DNA from: Dyadobacter koreensis
Lineage (GTDB): Bacteria > Bacteroidota > Bacteroidia > Cytophagales > Spirosomataceae
Reading direction: 5' to 3'
Assembly: GCF_900108855.1 (NCBI RefSeq)
Contig: NZ_FNXY01000006.1
Span: 186,001-250,000 of the forward strand
DNA length: 64,000 nt
Below are positions 42,500-51,812 of the stretch, one piece after another; position 1 is the stretch's first letter, and each line of letters opens with the position of its first letter. Under the pieces are notes generated by a model, which saw nothing but the letters and a program-made list of their open reading frames with translations, was not told the origin of the DNA and did no database searches. The position numbers and the translations under genes were made by a program.

Positions 42500-43954
42500 A
42501 TGGAGAAGGAAATTTTGGAACATGGCCTCAACTTTAACAGAAGGCGGTTTTTATCATCCATGAGTTTGGGAATCGGGGGCATTGCGCTTGGTTCTCTGCT
42601 TATGCCTGATCTTTTTAAAAATGGCGAACTGGATGAAGAAGCGCTGGTTGCCGGGATGCCGCATTTTGCTCCAAAAGCAAAACGTGTCATTTATTTATTT
42701 CAAAACGGCGCACCTTCGCAGCAGGAGTTGTTTGATTATAAACCCAAACTCAGGGATCTTTTTGGTAAGGAAATTCCGCCGTCGGTGCGCGGAAACCAGC
42801 GATTGACAGGCATGACCGCCAATCAGGCTTCTTTTCCTTTGGTAGGCTCTTTTGTCGATTTTAAACAATATGGCGAATCCCGCGCCTGGGTGAGCGATCT
42901 GCTTCCTTATACTTCCAAAATTGTTGATGATATCTGCATCGTCAAATCCATGTACACCGAGGCGATCAACCACGATCCGGCGCTGACATTTTTACAGACA
43001 GGCTCGCAGCAGGGAAACAGGCCCAGCATGGGCGCGTGGCTAAGTTACGGACTGGGAAATGAGAATAAAAATCTGCCCAATTTCACTGTTCTGCTCTCTC
43101 GTGGGGTAGGAAACGGACAAGGTGTTTATTCAAAATTATGGTCAAACGGATTTCTGGATTCCGTGCATCAGGGAGTACAGTTCAGCAAGGGTGAAGATCC
43201 CGTTCTTTATCTGCGCGATCCGGAGGGAATGGACAGGAAGGAGCGTCGGGAAATGCTTGATAATTTGTCGGAACTGAACGAAATTTCTTATCAGGAATTC
43301 GGTGATCCGGAAATCACTGCCAAGGTAAAACAATATGAAATGGCTTACCGGATGCAGACCGCCGTACCGGAAGTGATGGATCTTTCTAAAGAGTCGGACG
43401 ATATAATAAAATTATATGGACCCGACTGCCTGGTGCCCGGAACTTTTGCGGCAAATTGTTTGCTTGCCCGTAAACTTTCGGAAAACGGCGTACGCTTTGT
43501 CCAGCTCTATCACCAGGGTTGGGATCAGCATGGAAACCTGCCTTTTGAAATAACAAAACAGGCGAAGGATGTTGATCAGGCTTCGGCAGCTTTGGTGACT
43601 GACTTAAAACAACGGGGGCTGCTTGACGAAACGCTTGTCATATGGGGCGGTGAATTCGGGCGGACGAGTTATACGCAGGGCAAACTGACCCAGGATAATT
43701 ACGGACGCGACCATCATCCGCGCTGCTTTACGATCTGGATGGCAGGCGGAGGAATAAAACCGGGCATCGTTTATGGGGAAACGGACGAACTGGGATATAA
43801 CATTGCCAGTAACCCCGTTCATGTTCATGATTTCCAAGCGACGATATTACACCAGTTAGGGCTCAACCACGAAAAGCTGGTTTTTAAACATCTCGGCCGG
43901 AGATACCGCCTGACTGATGTTTCAGGAAAGGTTGTTAATGATATACTTATTTGA
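42500..43954 (+). CDS. DUF1501 domain protein (alkaline-phosphatase-like fold), Tat signal
   Basis: A 484-residue protein of the DUF1501 family, related to the sulfatase/alkaline phosphatase superfamily. The N-terminus has a twin-arginine signal (NRRRFLSSMSLGIGGIALGSLL). Conserved segments follow: AKRVIYLFQNGAPSQQELFDYKP, YTEAINHDPALTFLQTGSQQGNRPSMGAW, FVQLYHQGWDQHGNLP and LVIWGGEFGRTSYTQGKLTQDNYGRDHHPRCFTIWMAGGG. The D/H residues in these last stretches resemble metal ligands. It is exported folded through Tat. It lies 69 bases after the DUF1553 gene, its almost invariable partner in Planctomycetes and Bacteroidota. Confidence 0.93.
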   Translation: MEKEILEHGLNFNRRRFLSSMSLGIGGIALGSLLMPDLFKNGELDEEALVAGMPHFAPKAKRVIYLFQNGAPSQQELFDYKPKLRDLFGKEIPPSVRGNQRLTGMTANQASFPLVGSFVDFKQYGESRAWVSDLLPYTSKIVDDICIVKSMYTEAINHDPALTFLQTGSQQGNRPSMGAWLSYGLGNENKNLPNFTVLLSRGVGNGQGVYSKLWSNGFLDSVHQGVQFSKGEDPVLYLRDPEGMDRKERREMLDNLSELNEISYQEFGDPEITAKVKQYEMAYRMQTAVPEVMDLSKESDDIIKLYGPDCLVPGTFAANCLLARKLSENGVRFVQLYHQGWDQHGNLPFEITKQAKDVDQASAALVTDLKQRGLLDETLVIWGGEFGRTSYTQGKLTQDNYGRDHHPRCFTIWMAGGGIKPGIVYGETDELGYNIASNPVHVHDFQATILHQLGLNHEKLVFKHLGRRYRLTDVSGKVVNDILI

Positions 43955-44018
43955 GAATCAAATAAATAAGTGCATTTTTTAACTGGTAGAAAGTTTAAAT
44001 TCATGAATTGAGTTTCTG

Positions 44019-46196
44019 ATGCAGATAAAATTAAAACGGTTTGCTGAGCAGTTATTATTCGCTTCAAATATTCTTATCGCATTTTTATTCTTTTTCGAAG
44101 ACAAATTAGTTATTCCGGTATGGCTGCAAACCGTCGGCCGGATGCATCCGCTCATTCTGCATTTTCCCATCGTTATTTTGCTGATTGCGATGTTGATGGA
44201 ATTTTTTCGGTTTAAAACTGAAAATTCTACCAATATGTTTTACCGGAATTTTCTGCAAAACCTGCTCCTGATCGGTGCATTGTTTGCAGCAGTCACCGTT
44301 ATTATGGGATTGTTCCTTTCCCGCGAGGAAGGTTATTCGGGAGAACTTCTGCTTTGGCATAAGTGGACCGGCCTCGGGATATTTTTCATAGCTTCTTTAA
44401 TTTATTGGGTACGTAACAGCAGCTGGTACAAAGCGCCTATTGCGCAGTCCGGGGCAATATTGACGGTTATTGGTCTTGTCCTTACCGGACATTACGGCGC
44501 ATCTCTTACCCATGGCGATAATTTTATTTTTGAGCCCATTTCAAGCCGGCAGGAGATGGCGGCAGTACCTCTTGAAAAGGCCGTCGTTTTTAATGATTTA
44601 ATCAGACCTGTATTGGAAAACAAATGCGCGAGCTGTCACAATCCTGATAAACTTAAAGGTGAACTCGTTTTAACAGATCCTGAATCAATAAAGAAGGGTG
44701 GGAAATCAGGGAAATTATATGTCCCAGGCAATCCGGAAGTGAGCCTGCTGTTGCAGCGTATTCATTTATCTCCTGATGATAAAAAGCATATGCCTCCAGC
44801 CGGAAAAGCCCAATTAACGCCGGATGAAATACAGCTTTTAACACTTTGGGTAAAAGAGAATTCAGGTTTTACAAAAAAGGTTGTCGATTTGCCTGTAAAA
44901 GATCCCTTAAGATTACTGGCGACAGCGAGACTGGTGCCGTCAGCGAAAAAGGAAGAAGCATATGATTTTGATGCAGTTGACGAAGAAACGGTAAAGAAGC
45001 TCAACAACGATTACCGTACAGTTGCGCCATTAGCAAAAGAATCGCCTGCATTGTCTGTAAATATCTACAACCGCAGTGCCTTTAATATCAAACAGCTGGA
45101 CGAACTCGACGAGGTTCGTCAACAGGTCGTTTCCTTGAATCTGAACAAAATGCCGGTAAAGGATGAGGATTTGAAAAGTATAGCCAGATTTGAAAATCTG
45201 AGGAAACTCGACCTGAATTTTACCGATGTAACCGGAAAGGGTTTGAAGGAAATAACGACCTTAAAACATCTGCAAAGCCTGACCTTATCAGGAACGAAAG
45301 TTAATTATAAGGATTTGCAAAGTCAGATTTCTTCGTTTAAGAAACTCAAAACGGTATCGGTATGGGATACGGAAATATCGGTTGCAGAAGTAGCGCAATT
45401 ACAGAAGTCGCATACAAATATTTCTGTTATCGGTGGTTTTCGGGATGATGGAAAAGACCCTTTAAAACTCAATCCGCCACAGATTAAAAACGCCGCGACC
45501 GTCTTTTCACAAGCTACGCCATTGTTATTAAAACATCCGATAAAAGGTGTTGCGATCCGTTTCACCACAGACGGAAGCGAGCCGGACAGCCTGAGATCGC
45601 CGGTTTTTAGTGATAAAACTATTTTGAATGAAAGTGTAACGATCAAGGCAAAAGCATTTAAAGAAGGTTGGTATGGGAGTGATATGGCGACCTTTGATTT
45701 CTTTAAATGCACGTATAAGCCAGATAGCGTCAATTTACTTCTGCCGCTGAACCGCGTGCATCAGGCGGAAGGTGCCAAAACGTTTTTTGATAATAAACTC
45801 GGCACAATTGGCGCAAATAATCCTGCTTGGGCCAACAACTGGGCTGCGGTGCGGGATAACGATATGGCGATTGTTTCTGAATTTAAAAAACCTGTGACGA
45901 TTTCTTCGGTAGGGATGCACTATATGATTGAAGAAGATACAGGAATCTTTCCGCCTGACATTGTTGAAATCTGGGGAGGCCCAAATCCTGATAAGTTAAA
46001 ATTACTGGACAGAGTCAAGCCGGGTTTGCCATCAAAAGGAGATAAGCCTTCGTTGAAATCATTGGAAGGAACATTCAAGCCGGAGACTGTCACCTATCTG
46101 AAAATCGTTGCCCGACCAATAAACAAAATACCGGATTGGAATAAAAATAAAGGAAAGAAGGCACTTTTGCTGGTTGATGAAATGTTTATAAATTAA
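44019..46196 (+). CDS. Multi-domain membrane cytochrome c-type protein with LRR and chitobiase-C-terminal-like domains
   Basis: A 725-residue protein. The N-terminal 170 residues hold four or five membrane helices (DUF2231-like, RMHPLILHFPIVILLIAMLMEF). A PSCyt1-type cytochrome follows with heme motif CASCH and the closing HMPPAGKAQLTPDEIQLLTLWV. A leucine-rich-repeat stretch comes next (NLRKLDLNFTDVTGKGL, HLQSLTLSGTKV), then a beta-sandwich with IRFTTDGSEPDSLRSPVFSD (CHB_HEX_C_1 type). The last domain resembles a discoidin-like sandwich (VTISSVGMHYM..VEIWGG..). It probably links periplasmic electron transfer to carbohydrate binding; this is inference. Last gene of the operon, 64 bases after the DUF1501 gene. 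Confidence 0.88.
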   Translation: MQIKLKRFAEQLLFASNILIAFLFFFEDKLVIPVWLQTVGRMHPLILHFPIVILLIAMLMEFFRFKTENSTNMFYRNFLQNLLLIGALFAAVTVIMGLFLSREEGYSGELLLWHKWTGLGIFFIASLIYWVRNSSWYKAPIAQSGAILTVIGLVLTGHYGASLTHGDNFIFEPISSRQEMAAVPLEKAVVFNDLIRPVLENKCASCHNPDKLKGELVLTDPESIKKGGKSGKLYVPGNPEVSLLLQRIHLSPDDKKHMPPAGKAQLTPDEIQLLTLWVKENSGFTKKVVDLPVKDPLRLLATARLVPSAKKEEAYDFDAVDEETVKKLNNDYRTVAPLAKESPALSVNIYNRSAFNIKQLDELDEVRQQVVSLNLNKMPVKDEDLKSIARFENLRKLDLNFTDVTGKGLKEITTLKHLQSLTLSGTKVNYKDLQSQISSFKKLKTVSVWDTEISVAEVAQLQKSHTNISVIGGFRDDGKDPLKLNPPQIKNAATVFSQATPLLLKHPIKGVAIRFTTDGSEPDSLRSPVFSDKTILNESVTIKAKAFKEGWYGSDMATFDFFKCTYKPDSVNLLLPLNRVHQAEGAKTFFDNKLGTIGANNPAWANNWAAVRDNDMAIVSEFKKPVTISSVGMHYMIEEDTGIFPPDIVEIWGGPNPDKLKLLDRVKPGLPSKGDKPSLKSLEGTFKPETVTYLKIVARPINKIPDWNKNKGKKALLLVDEMFIN

Positions 46197-46200
46197 AAAT

Positions 46201-46247
46201 AATGGCTGTTGTTTTAGAATTAAAAAGTACTAAAAACAACAGCCATT
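46201..46247. terminator. Bidirectional terminator
   Basis: AATGGCTGTTGTTTTAG and a complementary right arm (one-base bulge) flank a 12-nt loop between the convergent cytochrome operon and the esterase gene. A/T runs at both ends. Confidence 0.8.
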
Positions 46248-46266
46248 GTGTAACAAATTGGCATTA

Positions 46267-47412
46267 CTATTTTTTAAATGCTTTCTTCAAGGCATCAGAG
46301 GCATAAGCCTGCGCATCTTTCGCCTGCGGAACAACAGCAGCCATACCAAAAAACTCATGCGTAACGCCTGAATAGTTTTTTGAATCAACCTTGACGTCAG
46401 CTGCTTTTAGTTTTTCAGCAAGCATTTCTCCATCATTTTGTAAAGGATCGATTTCCGCTGTAATGATCGTTGTAGATGGCAAACCTTTAAGATTTGCGTT
46501 AACCAGGCTAATTCTCGAATCTTTCGCTTCACTCATATTATTCAAATAATTTTTTACAAACCACTCCATCATCGGTTTGTCGAGAGGCTTGGCGGCTGCG
46601 TATTTCTGATATGATTTCGTCGTCATATCCGAACCTGCAACAGGATAAACCAATACCTGATGAACTGGAATTTGTGCCCCTTTGTCGCGCGCCATAATGC
46701 TCACGTTGGCAGCCAGGTTTCCACCTGCACTTTCGCCAGCAACGGCAATATTTTTCGGGTCGCCTTTAATCGATGCTGCATTACTCACTGTCCACAGATA
46801 TGCTGCATAAGCGTCATTATGTGCTGTCGGGAATTTATGTTCAGGAGCAAGGCGGTAAGCAACGGAAACCACAACAGCGCCGGTTTGTTCTGCCAGTCCT
46901 TTAGCGGAAGCATCATAAACGTCAAGATTCGCAATCACAAAACCACCGCCATGATAGTAAACAATGACCGGGAAAGGTGCGCTTCCAGTTTTAGGTGTGT
47001 AAATCCTCAGATGAATATTTCCACCTTTTGCCGGAATATCTTTACCCATCGTGTCGACCATCGAAGCTGGTACAGCAATGTTATTTTCCTTAATAAGGTC
47101 CATAACTGCATCTGTAGGCGTGTGATTTTTTCTGGCCTCCTGCGCTGTAAGCTGTGGAATTGGGGTGTCTTTATAGCTTGCCAGTTTTTCGATTACAGCC
47201 TGCATTTCCGGTTTGATGTCAGGAGCCCAGGATGGCGCTTCACCCATTGGTTTGATTGATTTTTCCGACATCGAAGAATCCATGTTTGTAGCCAGTGAAT
47301 CCGTTTTGGATCCTTTTTCAGAAGAGCCGCCGCATGAAGTCAGCAGAAAACAGCTGATTGTTGCTGCGCAAGCAATTTGTAAGCCAGTTGAAAGGTTTTT
47401 TGAAATTTTCAT
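46267..47412 (-). CDS. Alpha/beta hydrolase, HSL-type (GDXG) lipoprotein esterase
   Basis: A 381-residue lipoprotein (TGLQIACAATISCFLLTSC-G lipobox). It has the hormone-sensitive-lipase-type signature: oxyanion-hole HGGGFVIANLD, nucleophile GESAGGNLA, the acid in TAEIDPLQNDG and the His in SGVTHEFFG. It hydrolyses short-chain esters at the outer or periplasmic membrane face; the substrate is unknown. The start is ATG 47412 (MKISKNLS), chosen because the signal peptide begins there rather than at 47454. It converges on the cytochrome operon through a shared terminator. Confidence 0.93.
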   Translation of the reverse strand: MKISKNLSTGLQIACAATISCFLLTSCGGSSEKGSKTDSLATNMDSSMSEKSIKPMGEAPSWAPDIKPEMQAVIEKLASYKDTPIPQLTAQEARKNHTPTDAVMDLIKENNIAVPASMVDTMGKDIPAKGGNIHLRIYTPKTGSAPFPVIVYYHGGGFVIANLDVYDASAKGLAEQTGAVVVSVAYRLAPEHKFPTAHNDAYAAYLWTVSNAASIKGDPKNIAVAGESAGGNLAANVSIMARDKGAQIPVHQVLVYPVAGSDMTTKSYQKYAAAKPLDKPMMEWFVKNYLNNMSEAKDSRISLVNANLKGLPSTTIITAEIDPLQNDGEMLAEKLKAADVKVDSKNYSGVTHEFFGMAAVVPQAKDAQAYASDALKKAFKK

Positions 47413-47575
47413 GATGTTGATGAATATTTTTTTACGATTACTTTTTTTGCACACATACGAAAGGTATTAAGGTTTGGATTAAAGAGGAGAAATTTTGATA
47501 GCAGGCGGTTTATGAGCGGCACAATTTTTTATGAATTTTGACACAAATTATTTCTAACACATCATTTAAAACATA

Positions 47576-48388
47576 ATGGAAGAAATCGAGGTTAATGGCT
47601 TGTCAATCGCTTACAGTCAATACGGTAGCGGAAATGTAACTTTATTATTTATCCATGGATCTTACATTGACCAGACCTACTGGAACGACCAGATGAAATA
47701 TTTTCAAGATGAATATCATGTGATAACGCTTGATCTGGCTGGACATGGAATGTCGGGAAGGGAACGTGACAACTGGAGTGTTGAGGGTTTAGCTGATGAT
47801 GTAATTGAGTTCACTAAAAACCTTGATCTGAAAAATGTTATTTTGATCGGGCACTCTCTAGCCGGCAGTGTCAATCTATATGTTGCCACGAAATATCCTG
47901 ATCCCATTATTGGGTTTATCGGAATCGATAATTTCAAAAATGCAGCAACGCCCCTGCCAGATGAATACGATAGCCAGGTTATTTCTATTCTGGATAATTT
48001 GAAGAAGGAGTTTATCGCCACCAACGAGGAATATGCCAGAATGGTGTTGTTGACAGCAGATACGCCTGAGGAAATCAGGCAACGTGTTGTTCAGGATTAC
48101 AGGAATGCTTATGAGCCTATGGGGCAAGCAATTATGCCGGAAGTTTTTATCATGGATAAAACTGAAAAAGCCCTGTTGCCGGAACTACGTTTAAAACTTT
48201 ATCTGATCAATGTCAGCTACATGCCCACGAATATGGAAGCACTTGTTGAGCAAGTGCCTAACGGTTTTGAAGTCCGGGAAATCGCAGGAACTTCGCATTA
48301 TCCCATGCTGGAAAGTCCGGAAATACTAAACGAAACTCTGGATCAGGTGATTAAACAGATAATAAAATACGAAGCTTATAAGTTTTAG
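47576..48388 (+). CDS. Alpha/beta hydrolase
   Basis: A 270-residue alpha/beta hydrolase without signal peptide. The oxyanion region is LLFIHGSYIDQTYWNDQM, the nucleophile elbow ILIGHSLAGSVNLY (Ser in GHSLAG), and the final catalytic His is in AGTSHYPMLESPE. The cap region carries charged helices (EEYARMVLLTADTPEEIRQRV). Substrate unknown; family members include esterases, haloperoxidases and C-C hydrolases. It is divergent from the lipoprotein esterase with 163 bases between them. Confidence 0.93.
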   Translation: MEEIEVNGLSIAYSQYGSGNVTLLFIHGSYIDQTYWNDQMKYFQDEYHVITLDLAGHGMSGRERDNWSVEGLADDVIEFTKNLDLKNVILIGHSLAGSVNLYVATKYPDPIIGFIGIDNFKNAATPLPDEYDSQVISILDNLKKEFIATNEEYARMVLLTADTPEEIRQRVVQDYRNAYEPMGQAIMPEVFIMDKTEKALLPELRLKLYLINVSYMPTNMEALVEQVPNGFEVREIAGTSHYPMLESPEILNETLDQVIKQIIKYEAYKF

Positions 48389-48572
48389 CACCTAAAAAGC
48401 GGAAGATATTTATCGACTGCTTTTATATCTTAATGAAATGTCAACTATTTCTGAGCTTCATTGCAGCGTTTTCCGGTATTTGTATAACGGGGGATGAGTT
48501 CATCAAGGATGTCTATGTAGTTACAAGACAAAATATTTGCCTGCATCACCGGAGATAGATATGATTATCTGA

Positions 48573-50663
48573 CTACGGTAGAGCAAAAGCTACATATCGA
48601 TCTCCTGATTTTGAGTTTAATTTCCCGCCTCCGCATGCAATCACAACGTATTGTTTGCCATGCACAGAGTAGGTGCTTGGCGACGCATAACCGGCTGCAG
48701 GTAATTTCGCAGACCACATGATTCTCCCGTCATCCTTGTCGATGGCCCTGAATTGTTCATCTCTGGAGGCAGCAATAAAAATAAGTCCGCTCGCCGTTAC
48801 CAGCGGGCCTCCATAATTATCGGTGCCTGTTGGCGCAATCCCTTTTTCGGATAGCTCCTGATATTCACCCAACGGAATTTGCCACCGGCGTTGTCCATTG
48901 TTCAGATCAACGGCTGTTAAAGTTCCCCACGGGGGGTGGCTGACAGGATATCCATTGCGATCATACCAGCGGTTATATCCAGTATGCTGATAGGGGATCT
49001 CACTTTTAGGGACGGAGGCGATTTTCGCTTCCGAGAATTTTCCGAAAATAAAATCGACAATTGCAGCTCTTTCTCCTCCGGATAGATGAGAAAATGCAGG
49101 CATCATACCACGGCCATTTACTAATAATTCACGGACCTGTTTTTCACTCAGACGTTTTTCAATATTGATCAGAGATGGATAAGAGCCATCGTGATTTCCG
49201 GCTTTGTCCGCGCCGTGACATGCAGCACAATTCGCGTGGTAAAGCTTTGCTCCGCCAAGTACTTTTGTGTCAGTATTTTCTTTTTTTACGAGGGATGTAT
49301 AAACAGGGATTTCTTTGGCAGGGATGTACATGATGCCCTCGGGATCCGTTGCTGCGCCTCCCCATTGCGCTCCGCCGTCGGTTCCCGGATAAAAAATTGT
49401 CATATCGAACCCAATGGGTATATAAGCGCTTCCCGTTCTGGATTTTCTAATCAAGTTGCGCAACGAATCTTTATCTGCTACAAATACATTGAGGTCGTTT
49501 TCTGTAAATTTTTGCCTGGTAAATGGAAGCGGGAATGTTGGAATAGGCTGAGTCGGATAAGTGATTTCGCCGGCAACACCGTCTTGCGGGAAAGACGTTT
49601 CTATAATCGGGAAAACAGGGTTTCCGGTCACACGGTCGAAAACAAAAACGTAACCTTGTTTAGTAATCTGGACAACTGCGTCAATAATTTTATTACCAGC
49701 TTTTATGGAAACCAGGTTTGGAGGGCAAGGAGGGTCCCGGTCCCAGATATCATGATGAACCAGTTGATAATACCAGATTAATTTTCCTGTCGAAGCATTT
49801 AAGGCAATTAAGCAGTTGGCAAAAAGATTTTTTCCCGGTCGGTTTCCGCCATAGAAATCATACGCAGCCGACCCGGTAGGGATATACACGATACCTCGTT
49901 TTCGGTCTATTGCCATGCCGGCCCAGGAATTTGCTCCTCCGGTTTTTTGTCGGGAGGGCTGATTTCCCCAGGTTTTATACCCTAATTCTCCTTTGTCCGG
50001 AATCGTGTGAAATGTCCAGATTAATTTTCCTGTTAAGACGTCATAAGCGCGTATATCCCCCAGAAGTGCAGTTTCTGATTCATTAACACGTGTGCCGACT
50101 ATGATCAAATTTTGGTAAATCGTGTTCGGCGTGTTTGACAAAACATAGTCGTCAGCTCCCGGTCTTTCAATACCCTGTTTCAAATTTATTCTCCCATTTT
50201 CACCGAAGCCGGGAAGTGGAATGCCGGTTTTTGCATTAAGCGCGTATAACCATTTCCCTGCTCCAAAAAATATTCTTTCACCAGTCTTGCCTGCCCAGTA
50301 GGTGACACCCCGGCTCGTTGTTCCGCCGTTGTCTTTAAGATTTGTTTTCCATATTTCCTTACCGGAAGAGGCATCAATGGCAAAGGCTTGTGTTCCCGCA
50401 GAAACGCCGTACATTACTCCGTCTATGACGATCGGATTACATTGCATTTGCGATCGGTTTCCTATTGAATCAGCGCCGCCCGACGAGTATGTCCAGGCGA
50501 CTTGCAGCATTGAAACATTTTTCTTATTGATCTCGGAGAGTTTTGAATAATGATTCCGGTCGCCATTTCCATTGTATTCAGGCCAATCATTGGCACTATT
50601 TTCACTTGACAGCAAAAAGCTGACAGCGGAAATGACGATCATGCATGTTGCTATAAATCTCAT
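48573..50663 (-). CDS. PQQ-dependent dehydrogenase with inserted cytochrome c domain
   Basis: A 696-residue quinoprotein with a signal peptide (MRFIATCMIVISAVSFLLSS). Residues from NDWPEYNGNGDRNHYSKLSEIN build an eight-bladed propeller with PQQ-type repeats (NANTGKLIWYYQ-like, e.g. LNASTGKLIWYYQLVHHDIWD), matching membrane/soluble glucose-type dehydrogenases. Before the last blades lies a cytochrome c insert with heme motif CAACHG and axial Met in GRGMMPAF. It oxidises an alcohol or sugar in the periplasm and passes electrons through its heme. No pqq biosynthesis gene is in the window. Confidence 0.93.
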   Translation of the reverse strand: MRFIATCMIVISAVSFLLSSENSANDWPEYNGNGDRNHYSKLSEINKKNVSMLQVAWTYSSGGADSIGNRSQMQCNPIVIDGVMYGVSAGTQAFAIDASSGKEIWKTNLKDNGGTTSRGVTYWAGKTGERIFFGAGKWLYALNAKTGIPLPGFGENGRINLKQGIERPGADDYVLSNTPNTIYQNLIIVGTRVNESETALLGDIRAYDVLTGKLIWTFHTIPDKGELGYKTWGNQPSRQKTGGANSWAGMAIDRKRGIVYIPTGSAAYDFYGGNRPGKNLFANCLIALNASTGKLIWYYQLVHHDIWDRDPPCPPNLVSIKAGNKIIDAVVQITKQGYVFVFDRVTGNPVFPIIETSFPQDGVAGEITYPTQPIPTFPLPFTRQKFTENDLNVFVADKDSLRNLIRKSRTGSAYIPIGFDMTIFYPGTDGGAQWGGAATDPEGIMYIPAKEIPVYTSLVKKENTDTKVLGGAKLYHANCAACHGADKAGNHDGSYPSLINIEKRLSEKQVRELLVNGRGMMPAFSHLSGGERAAIVDFIFGKFSEAKIASVPKSEIPYQHTGYNRWYDRNGYPVSHPPWGTLTAVDLNNGQRRWQIPLGEYQELSEKGIAPTGTDNYGGPLVTASGLIFIAASRDEQFRAIDKDDGRIMWSAKLPAAGYASPSTYSVHGKQYVVIACGGGKLNSKSGDRYVAFALP

Positions 50664-50823
50664 CAGGATTAATTGTTATGACATTGTCCATAAAAGTTTT
50701 AACAAGATCATACTTACCGCTCAAAATTGATTTATATTAAATTGCCAGGATCTTATTTTATTATTGGAGGATTTGAGATAAACATCCTGTCAAAAAATAA
50801 CACAAGACTTTTTTTATGTATAC

Positions 50824-50847
50824 ATTTACGTAATCAGTTACGTAAAT
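50824..50847. promoter_or_regulatory. MarR-type operator (10-4-10 inverted repeat)
   Basis: ATTTACGTAA, TCAG, TTACGTAAAT is a perfect inverted repeat that ends 8 bases before the MarR-GNAT start codon. The symmetric TTACGTAA-type half-sites and position fit autoregulation by the downstream MarR domain. Confidence 0.6.
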
Positions 50848-50855
50848 TATTTATT

Positions 50856-51809
50856 ATGGAATTTTTTGATCAGATAGGTAAGGTTGCGCTTGGAAGCCGG
50901 CTTCGTATGTTAACAGAAAAAATCACCGAAGATTCGGCACAAATTTATCGTCTTTATAATCTTGACATGCAACCTAAATGGTTTCCAGTGTTTTATGTCC
51001 TTTCGAAGGGAGAAGAAAAAACGATCACGGCAATCGCTAGGGAAATCGGTCATTCGCATCCTTCGGTTAGCAAAATAATTGGCGAGATGTCAAAAGCTGG
51101 TTATGTAACTGAAAAACGTGATGCAGCTGACGGACGTAGAAATGTGGTGTCGCTTTCGGAGACTGGTAATGAGCTGACTACTAAAATTGAGGATTTATAT
51201 ATTGATGTTGCCAGTGGGGTTGATGATATTTCTTCGCAGGCGAGCCATGATTTATGGAAAGCGATTGGTGAATGGGAATTTCTACTGGAACAGAAAACAC
51301 TGCTTCGCCGCGTTCAGGAGCAAAAAAAAATACGTGAAGGTGTGAAAGTAGAAATTGTAAATTATTCTTCGAAATATCAGAAAGCTTTCCGTGCGCTTAA
51401 TGTCGAGTGGATTTCCACTTATTTCAAAATGGAAGAAAATGATTACAAGTCACTGGATGACCCGGATGGATATATTTTAAGTAAGGGCGGTTATATTTTG
51501 GTCGCTTTGTACGAGGGAGAACCGGTTGGTGTCTGTGCGCTGATAAAAATGGATGATCCGGAATATGATTTTGAACTGGCGAAAATGGCTGTATCGCCAA
51601 AGGCTCAGGGAAAGAATGTCGGTTGGCTGCTCGCGCAGGCGATTATTAAAAAAGCAGAAGAACTGGGTTCGAAGAGACTGTATCTTGAAAGTAACACGAT
51701 CTTGAAACCTGCCATCAATCTATATCATAAACTTGGTTTTCAGAAAGTAGCCGGCAGGCCGACGCCTTATGAACGCGCTAACATTCAAATGGAGCTGATA
51801 CTAAAATAA
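50856..51809 (+). CDS. MarR-GNAT fusion: winged-helix regulator with acetyltransferase domain
   Basis: A 317-residue fusion. Residues 1-150 are a MarR winged helix: FPVFYVLSKGEEKTITAIAREIGHSHPSVSKIIGEMSKAGYVTEKRDAADGRRN. Residues about 165-317 are a GNAT domain: GYILVALYEGEPVGVCALIK, then ELAKMAVSPKAQGKNVGWLLAQAI (acetyl-CoA pyrophosphate loop Q-x-x-x-x-G-x-x-L) and LYLESNTILKPAINLYHKLGF. The start is ATG 50856; the frame reaches 50727 but that region holds the palindromic operator. It converges on the DeoR gene with 3 bases between stops. Its acetyl acceptor is unknown. Confidence 0.93.
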   Translation: MEFFDQIGKVALGSRLRMLTEKITEDSAQIYRLYNLDMQPKWFPVFYVLSKGEEKTITAIAREIGHSHPSVSKIIGEMSKAGYVTEKRDAADGRRNVVSLSETGNELTTKIEDLYIDVASGVDDISSQASHDLWKAIGEWEFLLEQKTLLRRVQEQKKIREGVKVEIVNYSSKYQKAFRALNVEWISTYFKMEENDYKSLDDPDGYILSKGGYILVALYEGEPVGVCALIKMDDPEYDFELAKMAVSPKAQGKNVGWLLAQAIIKKAEELGSKRLYLESNTILKPAINLYHKLGFQKVAGRPTPYERANIQMELILK

Positions 51810-51812
51810 TGT

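Noticed and set aside
46660..47259. 199-codon plus-strand frame opposite the lipoprotein esterase
   Set aside because: The minus strand has intact HGGG and GESAGG esterase motifs; this frame is its shadow.
49191..49781. 196-codon frame opposite the PQQ dehydrogenase
   Set aside because: Antisense shadow of a gene with clear heme and propeller motifs.
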